From: Silene latifolia
Taxonomy: Eukaryota; Streptophyta; Magnoliopsida; Caryophyllales; Caryophyllaceae
Length of the DNA: 64,000 bases
NCBI RefSeq assembly: GCF_048544455.1
Contig: NC_133538.1
Location: 451,559,311 to 451,623,310, forward strand
Direction of reading: 5' to 3'
Shown: positions 13,404 to 22,947 of the stretch, in pieces
How positions within the stretch are numbered: position 1 is the first letter of the stretch
How the letters are laid out: each line of letters opens with the position of its first letter
Translations under genes and position numbers: made by a program
The notes under the pieces: generated by a model
Database searches by the model: none
What the model saw: only the letters and a program-made list of their open reading frames with translations
What the model was told of the DNA's origin: nothing

Positions 13404-13544
13404 GATTTATATTAGTTGTAGATGTTTTGTACCCTTTCTTTCAATCTTATTAATTTGTTGGTACTATTAGTTGTAGATGCCGTATGGCTTAATTTAATGA
13501 AATCTAGTTTGTTTTCATTCAATCTTACTTTTCATTCAATCTTA

Positions 13545-13815
13545 TTTTTTTACTTTGTTGCTATTATTTGATTACTTGACCGAGAGGGAGGGAGTACTAT
13601 TTAATTTCTTACTTTGTTGCTATTATATGATTATTTGATTTATTACTTTGCCAATTTCTTATTTTGTTGCTATTATTTGATTATTTGATTTCTTACTTTG
13701 CCAATTTCTTATTTGGTTGCTATTATTTGATTTCTTACTTTGCCAATTTCTTACTTTGCCAATTTCTTACTTTGTTGCTATTATTTAATATTTTACTTTG
13801 TTGCTATTATTTGAT
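13545..13815. repeat. TTACTTTGTTGCTATTATTTGA tandem repeat between the CACTA genes
   Basis: Repeats of TTACTTTG(TTGCTATTATTTGATT or CCAATTTC) recur about eight times just before the TNPA-like gene. The sequence is low-complexity and noncoding. Confidence 0.75.
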
Positions 13816-13848
13816 TTCTAACAATGTTGAAGAATTTAGTTGGTTTCT

Positions 13849-14045
13849 ATGGCGTCTAGGAGACGAAGACATGGTAGTAATAGTAATGCAGGACACCAAG
13901 GACATGAAAACGAGAATGAAGAAATACCAGCAGGTCATCAACAAGAACAACAAAATGTGCCAGTTGACAAAATTCATCTCGATTCTCTTGAGCAAGATGG
14001 CGTTTGGTAAGTATGTTATTTTTTCGTAATTAATTATTTTTATAA

Positions 14046-14090
<45 letters not shown>

Positions 14091-15334
14091 TGTCAATTTT
14101 TTTTCAGGTTTAGTGATGAATCCGTTGTGAACTTGATATCGAATAATATTGGATGCAACTACAAAGAACATGCTCCTAATTAGAAATCGGCGTTATCTAC
14201 TCTAAAGAAGGATTGGTGGAATTGGTTTGAGGTATTAGCAATTGTCATTTAATTTAATATTAGGTATTTTATTCATTTATTTTATATTTATTTACAATGA
14301 AGTTTATTTTCTAACTTTATTGTTTATTGAACAGTGGCGTGTTAGTTACGATCCCCGCGACAAGGCAAGGGTTAAGAAGGCTTGGGAAGATGCCATGAAG
14401 ACCCGTTTACGGCAAATGATTTATCGAGCTTATCATAAGGAAGAGCATGAAAAGCCGGATTGGATTAGTGTTGAGTTGCACCGTCAATTGAAGAATAGAC
14501 CACTTGAAGATCCTAGTTTCACGGGAAGATCGGAGCAGAATTCGGCCAACCGTAGGTCGGGAAGTGACGAGAAGGGGAAGGCGTTGGGTACTCACCTTAT
14601 GGGTCGAAAAAACACATTGCAATATATGGACTCAATGGTAATTTCTTCACTTCCTTTTTTAATTTATTACCTTTTTTTCTTTAACTTTATTTAAAGTTAG
14701 TAATTATATTTAACAAGTATCAAAATTGTAGGTTGATAAAGATGGGAAAGGAGAAATTCCGTCCGCTTTGCAGTTGTTGGAGAAGACAAAGAAGCATAGC
14801 ACAAAAGGATGGTTATCCAAAAAAAGCAATCAACTCTTCGTAAGTTACTATAATAATTTAATTTTTAACTCATTTTTTCAATCATGATTATTTAGTTGAT
14901 GGTATCTAATCTTTCTTTTTTTATTGATATAGGGTAAAATCATCTCAAAGAAAACTCAGCTTCAGAGTTAAGGGGTCGAGAACATCGATGATAATGAGAT
15001 TTTTATTGAAGAACATGTAGGATTTGATAAGAAAGGTAGAGTACTTGGCGCGGGAAATGCAGCACCACAAATTTGGGAGCACCACCGCCGCTCGACTGGT
15101 AACCTCTTTTCTACTCCTCATACTCCGGGTTTTGTTGGTAGAGTCACAAAAGAGAATGCCCGACTTAAGCAAGTCGAGGCCGAACAATCTCAAAGGCTTG
15201 CGGCAATAGAGTTCTTGAGCCAACAAGGTTTTACCACTCAAACTTGTAACCCCGGGGGTGTATCTCAAGCTAGAAATGACTTTGATGATGATGGTGGCGA
15301 CAATGCTAGGCCTACTCTTACTCCCGTGTATTGA
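13849..15334 (+). pseudogene. TNPA-like (plant transposase_24 type) CACTA gene, five exons, two in-frame stops
   Basis: Five exons read through with matching phases: 13849-14006, 14108-14231, 14335-14637, 14732-14839 and 14933-15334, all with GT/AG borders. The product matches the plant transposase (Ptta/En/Spm) family: GVWFSDESV, LKKDWWNWFE, then WRVSYDPRDKARVKKAW, KNRPLEDPSF and RKNTLQYMDS, and a C-terminal coiled-coil-like segment (RVTKENARLKQVEAEQSQR) that could mediate dimerisation. TNPA-type proteins bind subterminal repeats and help bring the ends together. Exon 2 has a TAG near 14199, where the context suggests Trp, and exon 5 has a TAA near 14969. The start ATG follows a repeat-rich spacer and was chosen as the first Met in frame; an upstream exon is possible. 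Confidence 0.85.
14049..14087. repeat. (TA)n microsatellite in TNPA-like intron 1
   Basis: About 19 TA units lie within the first intron, close to its 3' splice site at 14107. Confidence 0.95.
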
Positions 15335-15611
15335 TTAGTAGTTGTTAGTTGATTAGTAGTTATCACTCCTACCCCGTAGTTTATGGACTTATTTAGATTT
15401 CTTTGTTGAACAATTATTGTACTAAACGGTTGTAAAACTTTTATTTTAAGTTAATGCGAAGACGTTGTTTGGAAATCTCGTCTTGAACGAGTTGTGAATT
15501 TGTCAATTGCTGGATTTTCTGTATGTTTGTAAGAAACTGGGAGTATATGTAATTGCTTTCAAAGCAATGGGGGAGCTGGAAAAGCACTGTAAACCCCTGG
15601 TTCATTCTGCC
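15335..15611. other. 3' flank of the TNPA-like gene, nothing further seen
   Basis: AT-rich sequence without a supported gene. It presumably holds the 3' untranslated end of the TNPA-like transcript. Confidence 0.4.
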
Positions 15612-16062
15612 CTGCGACGGAATTTGCGACGGATTTTCCGTCGCAAATGTTGACTTTCTGGTTGACTTTGGGGACACGTGGCCTTTATGAACATTATCTT
15701 GCGACGGATTTTCCGTCGCAAATATTGACTTTCTGGTTGACTATTGTGCCTACGTGGCCTGTATGAACAGTGAACTGCGACGGAATTTCCGTCGCAAATT
15801 TTGACTTTCTGGTTGACCATTGTGTCTACGTGGCCTCCCATGAACAGTGAACTGCGACGGAATTTCCGTCGCAAGTCCATCTTTTGCGACGGGTTACTGC
15901 GACGCTTTGATCCGTCGCAGATTTTCCTGTGCAACGGAATTCCCGTCGCAAAACTAAATTTTGCGACGAAATAAAGCGACGGAATAAATCCGTCGCAATT
16001 CCGTCGCAAGTTCTGTATTAACGACGGGATTGGCATATTTGCGATGGATTTTTCCGTCGCTA
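15612..16062. repeat. CACTA right subterminal palindrome array with ~75-bp tandem units
   Basis: TGCGACGGA(A/T)TTTCCGTCGC palindromes occur near 15635, 15700, 15776, 15851, 15930, 15985 and 16040. The first four sit in tandem units of about 63-76 bp with the shared phrase TTGACTTTCTGGTTGAC. They mirror the left subterminal array. Confidence 0.85.
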
Positions 16063-16069
16063 TGGAACC

Positions 16070-16083
16070 TTTTCTTTGTAGTG
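16070..16083 (-). repeat. CACTA right terminal inverted repeat
   Basis: TTTTCTTTGTAGTG is the inverted, one-mismatch copy of the left end. TCG follows immediately, matching the left flank. Confidence 0.9.
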
Positions 16084-16086
16084 TCG

Positions 16087-16864
16087 ACTGCATGTTCCAA
16101 TTTTTGTTCTACATTTCGAAAATGTGGAATTTAGATGATCTCTGGATTATTAATGATCTATATTGCTAAGATTTGTCAATATGCTTGATGATTTTTGATG
16201 TTTGCTATAGGTTTAGGTTCCACGAATTATAATTTCCAAGTGTCTAGCATGATAATCTTATTGTGTCACCAATTCGCATTGAATTTATTTAGAATCAAAT
16301 TTGTACATTTTTCAAATATTTCTGCAGCAACAACAGATTGTGTCAAGCGTCAAGACTATGCATTGAACTCATTTGCATAGAAATTCAGAGTTTATATGAT
16401 GCTTATAGTTTAGCGAGTTCTGTATTTTTGTTCTGATTGCATGTTCAAGTAATTTTTTATAATTGAATTTGCATATTTGTGAGGGTTTTTTGGTTTTTAA
16501 TGATCTATATTGCTCGGATCTGAAACAATAGTCCAGCTTGTAGTTGCTTGATGTTTTCAGCATTTTTTAGCCAAGTAGGCTTAGGTTTTAGGATACCCGT
16601 CCTCTGTACGTTCATGAAATAAGGTCTAGTGTGCATGAAATAGGGTTCAATGTGCATCAAATAAGGTTCTGTCCGCATCAAACAAGGTGTCACTTTAAAA
16701 ATTAGCAGTTGGTCCATTGTCGATAAGGTGTCAATGCTTAATTAGTAGAGGGCCCTTGAATCGGAAAATCTGCATATTTTGTTTATATTTAAATGCTCTC
16801 GGTTGTGCATTGGCCGAAATTTCTATTTTCACCCGTGTTAACATCAGTCAATGCATTCAAAGAT
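16087..16864. other. Intron- or upstream-like AT-rich region of F-box-like copy 1, with a short GTGCAT repeat
   Basis: No supported gene. At 16612-16692 about four units of 20-22 bp of the form GTGCATCAAATAAGGTTC follow one another. The TGATCTATATTGCT phrase occurs twice (near 16152 and 16500). The stretch continues the locus interrupted by the CACTA element. Confidence 0.45.
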
Positions 16865-16998
16865 ATGAGGCGAAAGACTGTTGCAAGGATGAAAAAAACA
16901 CCAGTAAAAAAAACACAAATAAAAGGAGGTAGATCAGTGAAAGATTATTTCCCACCAAACCCAAGAAATTCAAGCATAAAAGATGTTGTTGACCAAAG
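16865..16998 (+). CDS. Possible upstream exon encoding a Lys-rich segment
   Basis: From ATG 16865 the frame reads MRRKTVARMKKTPVKK and continues through GGRSVKDYFPPNPR to a plausible donor (AAA|GTACGT, GT at 16998-16999). The basic cluster looks like a nuclear-localisation or DNA-contact segment. The phase does not join cleanly to the frame of the F-box-like exon at 17308, so it may belong to another transcript or be chance. I found no family match. Confidence 0.3.
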
Positions 16999-17307
16999 TA
17001 CGTTGAGTAACAAAATATGCATAACTTTGTCTGTTTTTGTGTTTCATCCCTTACCCCAAAATAATGATAGACTACATTTTAATGCTCTCTCTAAACTTGG
17101 ATGCAATACCTGTACTGTATGCTCAATGTGATATTTCCTGAATTTATCTTAGTGTTTTTCTGCATGCTTAATGCGATATTTCAAATGACGGAATGCTTGT
17201 ACTCTTTTCCTTACTAGTTTCTATTTCTGCTTTTTTCATTCGAGAGTTCAATTTGTGATGCTTCTAGGTCATTCTATTACTGGTCAATTACTTATACATA
17301 GCCAAGT

Positions 17308-17931
17308 ATGGTCAATTGGTGCAAGGGGTGGGTAGTCAATATTGTTGTAGAAGATAAAGCACTTTTTACCGTGAATTACGTAAGAGAAAAAAAAGAGGCT
17401 ATGAGTTTGTCATTTGCTCCCTCAGTCAAAGTTCAGCTTACTGACAACTGTTATCAAGCCCAACTTGATGATGTTTTCAATAATCAAGATCTAGTGACTA
17501 ACATATTTAACCGAGTCAATTGTTACGAAAATAAGGCAAACATGGCGTTGGTCTGTAAGAATTGGTCTCAGCTTTTCCTCATACATCCAAGTACACCTCG
17601 CATTAAACATGAATATGGCCTTTCTCTACGGACCAATGATATCAATGGTGTCAGAATTATTCGTAGGGGTCCTAGAATAATTTATAAAAGATACAAATGC
17701 TTTATGACTGAAGATTTGGCAGCTAAACTGCTCCTGCGCCATCAACAAGAGAAAAATCTTTTTCAAAGAGAACACCTTAACGCTCTTGATGATGCTGAAC
17801 GCGCACATGTGAATGAGTTGCTTCATACTTTAGCTACGCCATCTCCAGCACATGACATAGAAGTTGCCATTTCAACAGAGTTAGCAACTCGGGCAACTTT
17901 CCCTTTTTTCGGTTTTTTCCTCGATATATAA
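17308..17931 (+). CDS. F-box-like protein of unfamiliar family, copy 1
   Basis: An open 207-residue frame. Residues ~51-90 (FNNQDLVTNIFNRV...ALVCKNWSQLFLIH) fit the F-box pattern, in which a hydrophobic helix with a Leu/Val-Cys-Lys-x-Trp motif binds Skp1, the adaptor of SCF ubiquitin ligases. The flanking parts (N-terminal MVNWCKGWVVN; C-terminal NDINGVRIIRRGPRIIY and HLNALDDAERAHVNELL) match nothing I recognise, and no Kelch, LRR or FBA substrate domain is visible. A diverged homologue at 47995-48621 shares all three blocks, which argues that the whole frame is a real protein. The ATG at 17308 follows a CATAG acceptor-like site; the other copy has the same arrangement (CATAG|ACAAGTATG), so an upstream untranslated or coding exon is likely. 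The F-box assignment is an inference. Confidence 0.65.
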   Translation: MVNWCKGWVVNIVVEDKALFTVNYVREKKEAMSLSFAPSVKVQLTDNCYQAQLDDVFNNQDLVTNIFNRVNCYENKANMALVCKNWSQLFLIHPSTPRIKHEYGLSLRTNDINGVRIIRRGPRIIYKRYKCFMTEDLAAKLLLRHQQEKNLFQREHLNALDDAERAHVNELLHTLATPSPAHDIEVAISTELATRATFPFFGFFLDI

Positions 17932-18325
17932 CTCAACTGCTCAATTTTGTACCACTTTTTGGCATTTCGATGTCTGTGTATTTAGGTCTTTAACCGTTCA
18001 GGTGTTAAAGTTGCCCTATTTTCAGTCTTTTGTGGTACTCTTGTATAATTCCATGTATTAAGCCACCTTTGTATAATTATGTAGTCGGGTTTTTTCCTTT
18101 TGGATGTTGTAAAACTTTGTCATGTATGGATGATATGTTTTATTAATGAAGTTTCGTTTCCTTATTTTGTTAAACATCGAGCTTTCATTGTTTCATAATT
18201 ACATGAAGTTTCTAGATCCATGGAACAGTCTTGTAGATGCATCAAAAAACAATCTAAGTGCATTAAAATAACCCTGTATATGCATGAAATAAGCTGCCTT
18301 CTTAACCTACCTACTTTGACAGATA
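17932..18325 (+). other. 3' region of F-box-like copy 1
   Basis: Probable 3' untranslated sequence. Phrases such as TTTGTATAATT and TTGCCCT recur in the flank of the second copy after 48621, so homology extends past the stop codon. From 18220, TGCATCAAAAAACAATC-like phrases begin; they recur near 18550-18600. Confidence 0.45.
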
Positions 18326-18453
18326 ATCCTCCCAAACCAAGTACTACAGCTGCAGAACCAGAACAAATTCCTTCGCGTCGACAGAGTCCGCGTACCCAAC
18401 CAAAAGTTACTAAGCAAGTAACACCAGATATGCTTACTGGTAACAACAATGGT
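18326..18453 (+). other. Possible exon with Pro/Ser/Arg-rich coding
   Basis: Between an acceptor-like TTTGACAG and a donor-like AATG|GTGAGG, the frame reads DNPPKPSTTAAEPEQIPSRR and continues QSPRTQPKVTKQVTPDM. Base composition is less AT-rich than the surroundings, as in coding DNA. No start, family or partner exon can be assigned. Confidence 0.3.
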
Positions 18454-18639
18454 GAGGGTTTACCTTTTCTTGTCCCTTTCAAACATTTCTAGCCCATGTC
18501 GTTTGTTCCAATACTAATGGTGACGGTTTAGGGTGTAATACCCTTATGAATGCATCAAGTAGCCATGTAGATGCATAAAAAACCAATCCATATGCATTAA
18601 CCAACCATGCCTTGTGGTTTTCTTCTCGTTCGAATGACA

Positions 18640-18828
18640 ATAGCAAGGGAAGGGGTTACCGCGGGTCCGCCTAATCCAACCCTAAACCCTTTCCTGTCCC
18701 GTTTTAGGATACCCGAGCCCCTGTTTTAAATCCCGTCACCAAAAAGGGTTCACTCTGCCCCCTCTAGGGTGTCTTTAGGTTTTCCAGTTCGAATAACAAT
18801 AGCAAGGGAAAGGGTTTAGGTTTTCCAG
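18640..18828. repeat. Copy of the ~186-bp hairpin repeat (one arm shortened)
   Basis: GGTCCGCCTAATCCAACCCT, continuing AAACCCTTTCC and the tract GGATACCCGAGCCCCTG...AGGGTGTCTTTAGG, match the repeats at 48908-49438. The left hairpin arm is mostly deleted here. A second copy starts at about 18800 and is cut off by chromovirus sequence at 18829. Confidence 0.8.
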
Positions 18829-20499
18829 TACATCTTCACACAAAAGGAGTTGAACATGAGACAGAGGAGGTGGATGGAGCTGATTGGCGATTATGACATG
18901 GATATTATCTACCATGAAGGGAAAGCCAATGTTGTTGTAGATGCTTTGTGTAGGAAGAGTGTACATTCCCTGTGTACAGCTCTATCTTTGATGAGGTTGA
19001 GAGTTGAGGTGGGGAAGTTTGGGATACATATGATGCAGAGAGGGGATGCTGTGGGAGATTTGACAGTTCAGCCTGATCTTTATGATGATATTCGAGGTAA
19101 ACAGGCTTCAGATCCTAAGATGGTTGAGTGGAGAGCTGGAGTAGAGAAAGGGACAATGTCCCGATTTTCTATTCATACAGATGGTAGTTTGAGGTTCGAT
19201 GGTAGGTGGTGTGTCCCTGATGATGAGGAGCTGAAAAAGACAATCATGACAGAGGCACATTGTACACCGTATTACGTACATCCTGGTGGTGACAAGCTAT
19301 ACAAGGATTTAAAGAACACGTTTTGGTGGCCTGGGATGAAGAAAGAAACAGTAGAGTTTGTGGCCCGTTGTTTGACATGCCAGAGAGTAAAAGGGGAACA
19401 GCGACGACCACAAGGTAAGATTCAGTCTTTAGAGGTACCTGAGTGGAAGTGGGAATCCATTTTTATTGATTTTATCGTGGTTTACCAAAGAGTCAACAGG
19501 GTAATAACATGATATGGGTGATAGTAGATCGACTGACCAAGTCAGCTCACTTTGTTCCAATGAAAGATACATGGACTAAGGCACAATTGGCTATGGCTTA
19601 TCGAAAGAATGTGCTAAAGTTAAATGGAGTCCCTAAGGACATAGTGTCTGACAGAGATGCGAGGTTTATATCACGGTTTTGGAAAGAGTTGCAGGAATCT
19701 TCTTCATCCTTCGACAGACGGTCAGACTGAGAGAACAATCAAAACTCTTGAGGATATGTTAGGAGCTTGTGTGATGGACTTTGGTGGTAGCTGGGAACAG
19801 AGGTTGGATTTGATAGAGTTTTCTTACAACAACAGCTATCACACTAGTATTGGCATGGCACCGTTTGAGGCTTTATGTGGGAGGAGATGTAGGAGTTCAA
19901 TTTGTTGGGACGATAGTGCTGAGGCAGTGGTTCTTGGACCAGAGATGGTACATGAGATGGTTGAACACATTAAGATGATCAGGGAACGGATGATAGCAGC
20001 TCAAGATAGGAAAAAGAGTTATGCAGATCTACATCGCCGGGATATAGAGTTTCAGGTTGGGGATAAGGTTCTTCTGATAGTGTCTCCAATGCGTGGGGTT
20101 ATGAGATTTGGGAAGAAAGGCAAGCTGAGTCAAAAGTTCATCGGGCCATATGAGATCTTAGAGCGAGTTGGGGAAGTTGCTTATCGTCTGGCTTTACCTG
20201 CTGCGTTAGAGAGAGTGCATAATGTGTTTCATGTATTGCAGCTGCGGAAGTATGTGAGTGACCCGTCACATGTGTTAGAGGTAGAGAACTTAGAGCTAGA
20301 TGAGTCTTTATCATATCTTGAGGTACCTAAGCAGATTCTTGACCGGAAGGTTAGGAAGACTAGGAGTGGTGAGACAGTTTTGCTTAAGATCCTTTGGTCT
20401 AACCACGAGTCTGAGGAAGCTACATGGGAGGCAGAGGATGCCATGAGAGAGTGCTACCCTTTCCTTTTTGATCATGTATGTTTGGTTACGAGGACGTAA
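18829..20499 (+). pseudogene. Truncated Ty3/gypsy chromovirus pol end: RNase H remnant, integrase, chromodomain-like tail
   Basis: This fragment parallels 43162-44834 closely. It starts inside RNase H (FTQKELNM, then IIYHEGKANVV) and contains the integrase zinc finger (HPGGDKLY...CLTCQ). The core is broken: a one-base loss near 19486 shifts the frame, and a ~34-bp deletion at about 19698, compared with the other copy, removes the stretch between the second Asp motif (SDRDARF) and the Glu motif (DGQTERT). The end carries the GPYEILERVGEVAYRL region and a chromodomain-like segment (ILWSNHESEEATWE). Integrase joins cDNA to chromosomal DNA; this copy cannot. It is followed by the usual spacer, polypurine tract and LTR, so it is the tail of a second element sharing the LTR at 20733. 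Confidence 0.9.
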
Positions 20500-20732
20500 C
20501 CTTTTTCTTTTAGGGGGGGTAGGAGATGATCGCAAAGAGTTTTTAAGAGCTTTATACCCTTTTTATGTTGTGTCGGTATAGTTGTTGTCGTTTGAGTCGG
20601 GCTGAGTTTGAGTTAATAACATGTTTTATGTTGAGTTTTGTTTTGGGTGCTGAGTCGGGAGTGCGTAGTGTGAGTCCTTGTTTTGTTGTGGTTTGAACTT
20701 CGGGGACGAAGTTCTTTTTAAGGAGGGAAGAC
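20500..20732 (+). other. Chromovirus 3' spacer and polypurine tract
   Basis: Noncoding spacer between the pol stop and the LTR. It ends in AAGGAGGGAAGAC (20720-20732), the polypurine tract that primes plus-strand synthesis, directly before TGTAATAC. Confidence 0.8.
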
Positions 20733-22089
20733 TGTAATACTCCGTATTTATAAGTCTTTGGGTACTCTATCGAGTAGGCCTTACTCTGTCGAGTAAGGGT
20801 GAGTTGCGTTTTAAAATAGTTTCTGACCTGTTGGGTACTCGATCGAGTAACTATGATACTCGATCGAGTAAGGGGGTACTCGATCGAGTACCTTAGCTAC
20901 TCGATCGAGTAACTGGTTTACGAGGAGTTATTTCTCGGGTTTTGTTAATTATGGGATTAAGGTACATAATCTTTTCCGTCATTGTTCTAAACACTTTTCA
21001 AAACCTAATTTACTGTCAAGAGAGAAAGCAAAGTACGTTCATCACCTTAATCGCATTGTTAGCAAATCTCGGAGTTTGGAAGGTCGGATTTCATCGTTCT
21101 TTATACCGTTGTGATCCTTGCGTCAAGGGTAAGACCTATATACCATTTTTATAATGTTTCCTTAAAGTTGGTTAAACCCTAATTTGGGAATTGGGGGTTT
21201 TTTAGTATGTTATGCTTGGTAGTGATTATATGTTTGTATGTTAGGAGGAGGATTCGTAGAGGAAGCCTTTTGATACCAGCTGTGAGATCGTCTGATTGTT
21301 GTGCTTTCCAAGTAGGGTTTCCCTACTCAGTATTAGTTATATAATGTGTGGTGATTGTGCTGTAATTAGTACTTATTGTTTGTTTTTGTAACGGTTGTTG
21401 ATTGATTGTTGTTGATGGATGTGATTGTTTGTCTCTGGTTCTCGAGATGCGTTCTCGGCTGAGTGGAGTCACATGCGGGAGTGGCTTCACGCCCTAGTTT
21501 TGCCCTCCGTGGAACCCGCCACGGGAGGGGGTGTGCACATTAATGGGACAGGGTTATCGCTCGGTATGATGAGCGGGGCTTAGGTGGGAACGGCTGCGGG
21601 TCCCCTCTCATCGCGTGGCTGGTCCAAAGGACGATCGATGTGAGAGATGGAGTGGAGTGGATGATGTGTATGATTGTATGAGCTGTATTGTTTTCTGTTC
21701 AGTTGGTTTTATGATTTATGTTAATAGTACTGGCCCCGATTATTGTTTTAAAACCTGCGGTGATCCATTCGGGGATGGTGAGCAAATATTGAGCAGGTAT
21801 GAGATGAGTACTGGGATAGCTGGGATGTGCCACGATATGATGATAGAAGTCTTCCGCTGTAGCTTAGTAGTTTTCATGACATTTCAGTTAGATCAGTAAA
21901 CAATCAGTTTGAGAACATGTATTGTAATTTTGGTTTTGGTTTTGAGATTGTAACCTTTCACTAAGTATTTCTATTTAAACGTTGTTTCTCTATTGTTTAT
22001 TTGATTATCATTGCCTCGGGTAACCGAGATGGTAACATCCTTATACCTGGGTGGTCCTGGTAAGGCACTTGGAGTATGGGGGTGTTACA
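20733..22089 (+). repeat. Chromovirus 5' LTR (1357 bp)
   Basis: The LTR begins TGTAATACTCC and ends GGTGTTACA (TG...CA). It matches 45068-46422 along its length with scattered substitutions. Near its start, six palindromes of the type TACTCGATCGAGTA lie at 20763, 20782, 20836, 20857, 20877 and 20898, the first two degenerate. It serves both the truncated copy on its left and the full element on its right. Confidence 0.95.
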
Positions 22090-22092
22090 AAA

Positions 22093-22104
22093 TGGTATCA
22101 GAGC
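22093..22104 (+). other. Primer binding site, initiator-Met tRNA type
   Basis: TGGTATCAGAGC starts 3 bp after the LTR and is complementary to the 3' end of plant initiator tRNA-Met, the usual primer of chromoviruses and copia elements. Confidence 0.85.
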
Positions 22105-22947
22105 GACGATCCTGAAACCTGTAACCAATGAACCCAATGAATATAGGGAGTCAATTAAAATGAACCCGGGGTAAAGGTTGTAGGAGCTAATGCAAAGGCT
22201 TGGGAGACGTCCTAAAGTCGCGAAATCGCCCTACAATTTTGAACCGGTCACATGGAGGGGTGTATGTCGAGTCGTATGTGTTGTTTGTCAACTTGTGTGT
22301 GTGGATGTGATGAAGTATGTCGTAATTGTTTAATGCTTGGAGTAGAAGGTTGAGAATATGAATGAAAGATTGATGAGACATAAAGAACTGTGTTGGAATA
22401 AGAAGCATGTTGGATGTTTACTATGTGGCATTTGATCATATGATATAACTGTTTCATTGATTTTATGAAAAGCTTGGTAGAATTGCATGCTTAGCTATAT
22501 CACATGTTGAGTTTATAATGTTGTTTAGTATGTTGGGAGATGTGAGATAACATGCGGGTAGTTTATGCGAGTCAGCATGACCCGATCGAGTATGGGGGGT
22601 ACTCGATCGAGTAGGTGTGATACTCGGTCGAGTGGGTATTTGACGATTTTGAATCCAGAATAGTGTTTTTGGGCACTCGATCGAGTACCTCGGGCACTCG
22701 ATCGAGTAGGGGGTCACTCGATCGAGTAGCCGGGCTACTCGGTCGAGTATGTTAGAGGTAAGAAGGTCTGTTTGGGTTCTGGAGTCGAGGCACTCGATCG
22801 AGTATGCTGGGCACTCGATCGAGTAGCCTCTTACTCGATCGAGTAGGTTTGGGTACTCGATCGAGTATGTCCTGGACAGCCTGTTTTCGTGTTTTGGAGG
22901 TTTAGTGCGTGTGTTTATGTCTACCCTTTCTTATATATAGTTTCAAG
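22105..22947 (+). other. Chromovirus leader with TCGATCGA palindrome array
   Basis: Untranslated leader between primer site and gag. From 22578 to 22868 about eleven (T/C)ACTCGATCGAGTA palindromes, two with CGGTCG in place of CGATCG, stand mostly 19-22 bp apart in two clusters. No gene is visible. Confidence 0.85.

Larger units (their letters stand above)
8706..16083 (+). mobile_element. Complete CACTA (En/Spm) DNA transposon, 7378 bp
   Basis: The ends are CACTACAAA... at 8706 and ...TTTGTAGTG at 16083, and both are flanked by the trinucleotide TCG (8703-8705 and 16084-16086), the 3-bp target duplication expected for CACTA elements. Subterminal regions at both ends carry many TGCGACGGAA/TTCCGTCGCA palindromes, the usual binding-site-like arrays of this superfamily. 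Inside, both on the + strand, are a TNP2-like transposase frame (10587-13403) and a spliced TNPA-like gene (13849-15334). Both contain in-frame stops, so this copy cannot move by itself, but its ends look usable in trans. Confidence 0.95.

Noticed and set aside
16612..16692. Possible tRNA or other structured RNA in the flanks of the F-box-like genes
   Set aside because: No cloverleaf or box elements could be found; only short GTGCAT repeats. No tRNA or rRNA gene was found anywhere in the window.
21615..21899. Small frame in chromovirus LTR, repeated near 45984-46232
   Set aside because: The reading frame and start differ between the two LTR copies; LTR sequence, not a gene.
22578..22868. CRISPR-like array of regularly spaced palindromes
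   Set aside because: Plant nuclear DNA inside a retrotransposon leader; 14-bp sites with about 7-bp spacers and no cas genes. Spacing fits DNA-binding sites or a minisatellite.
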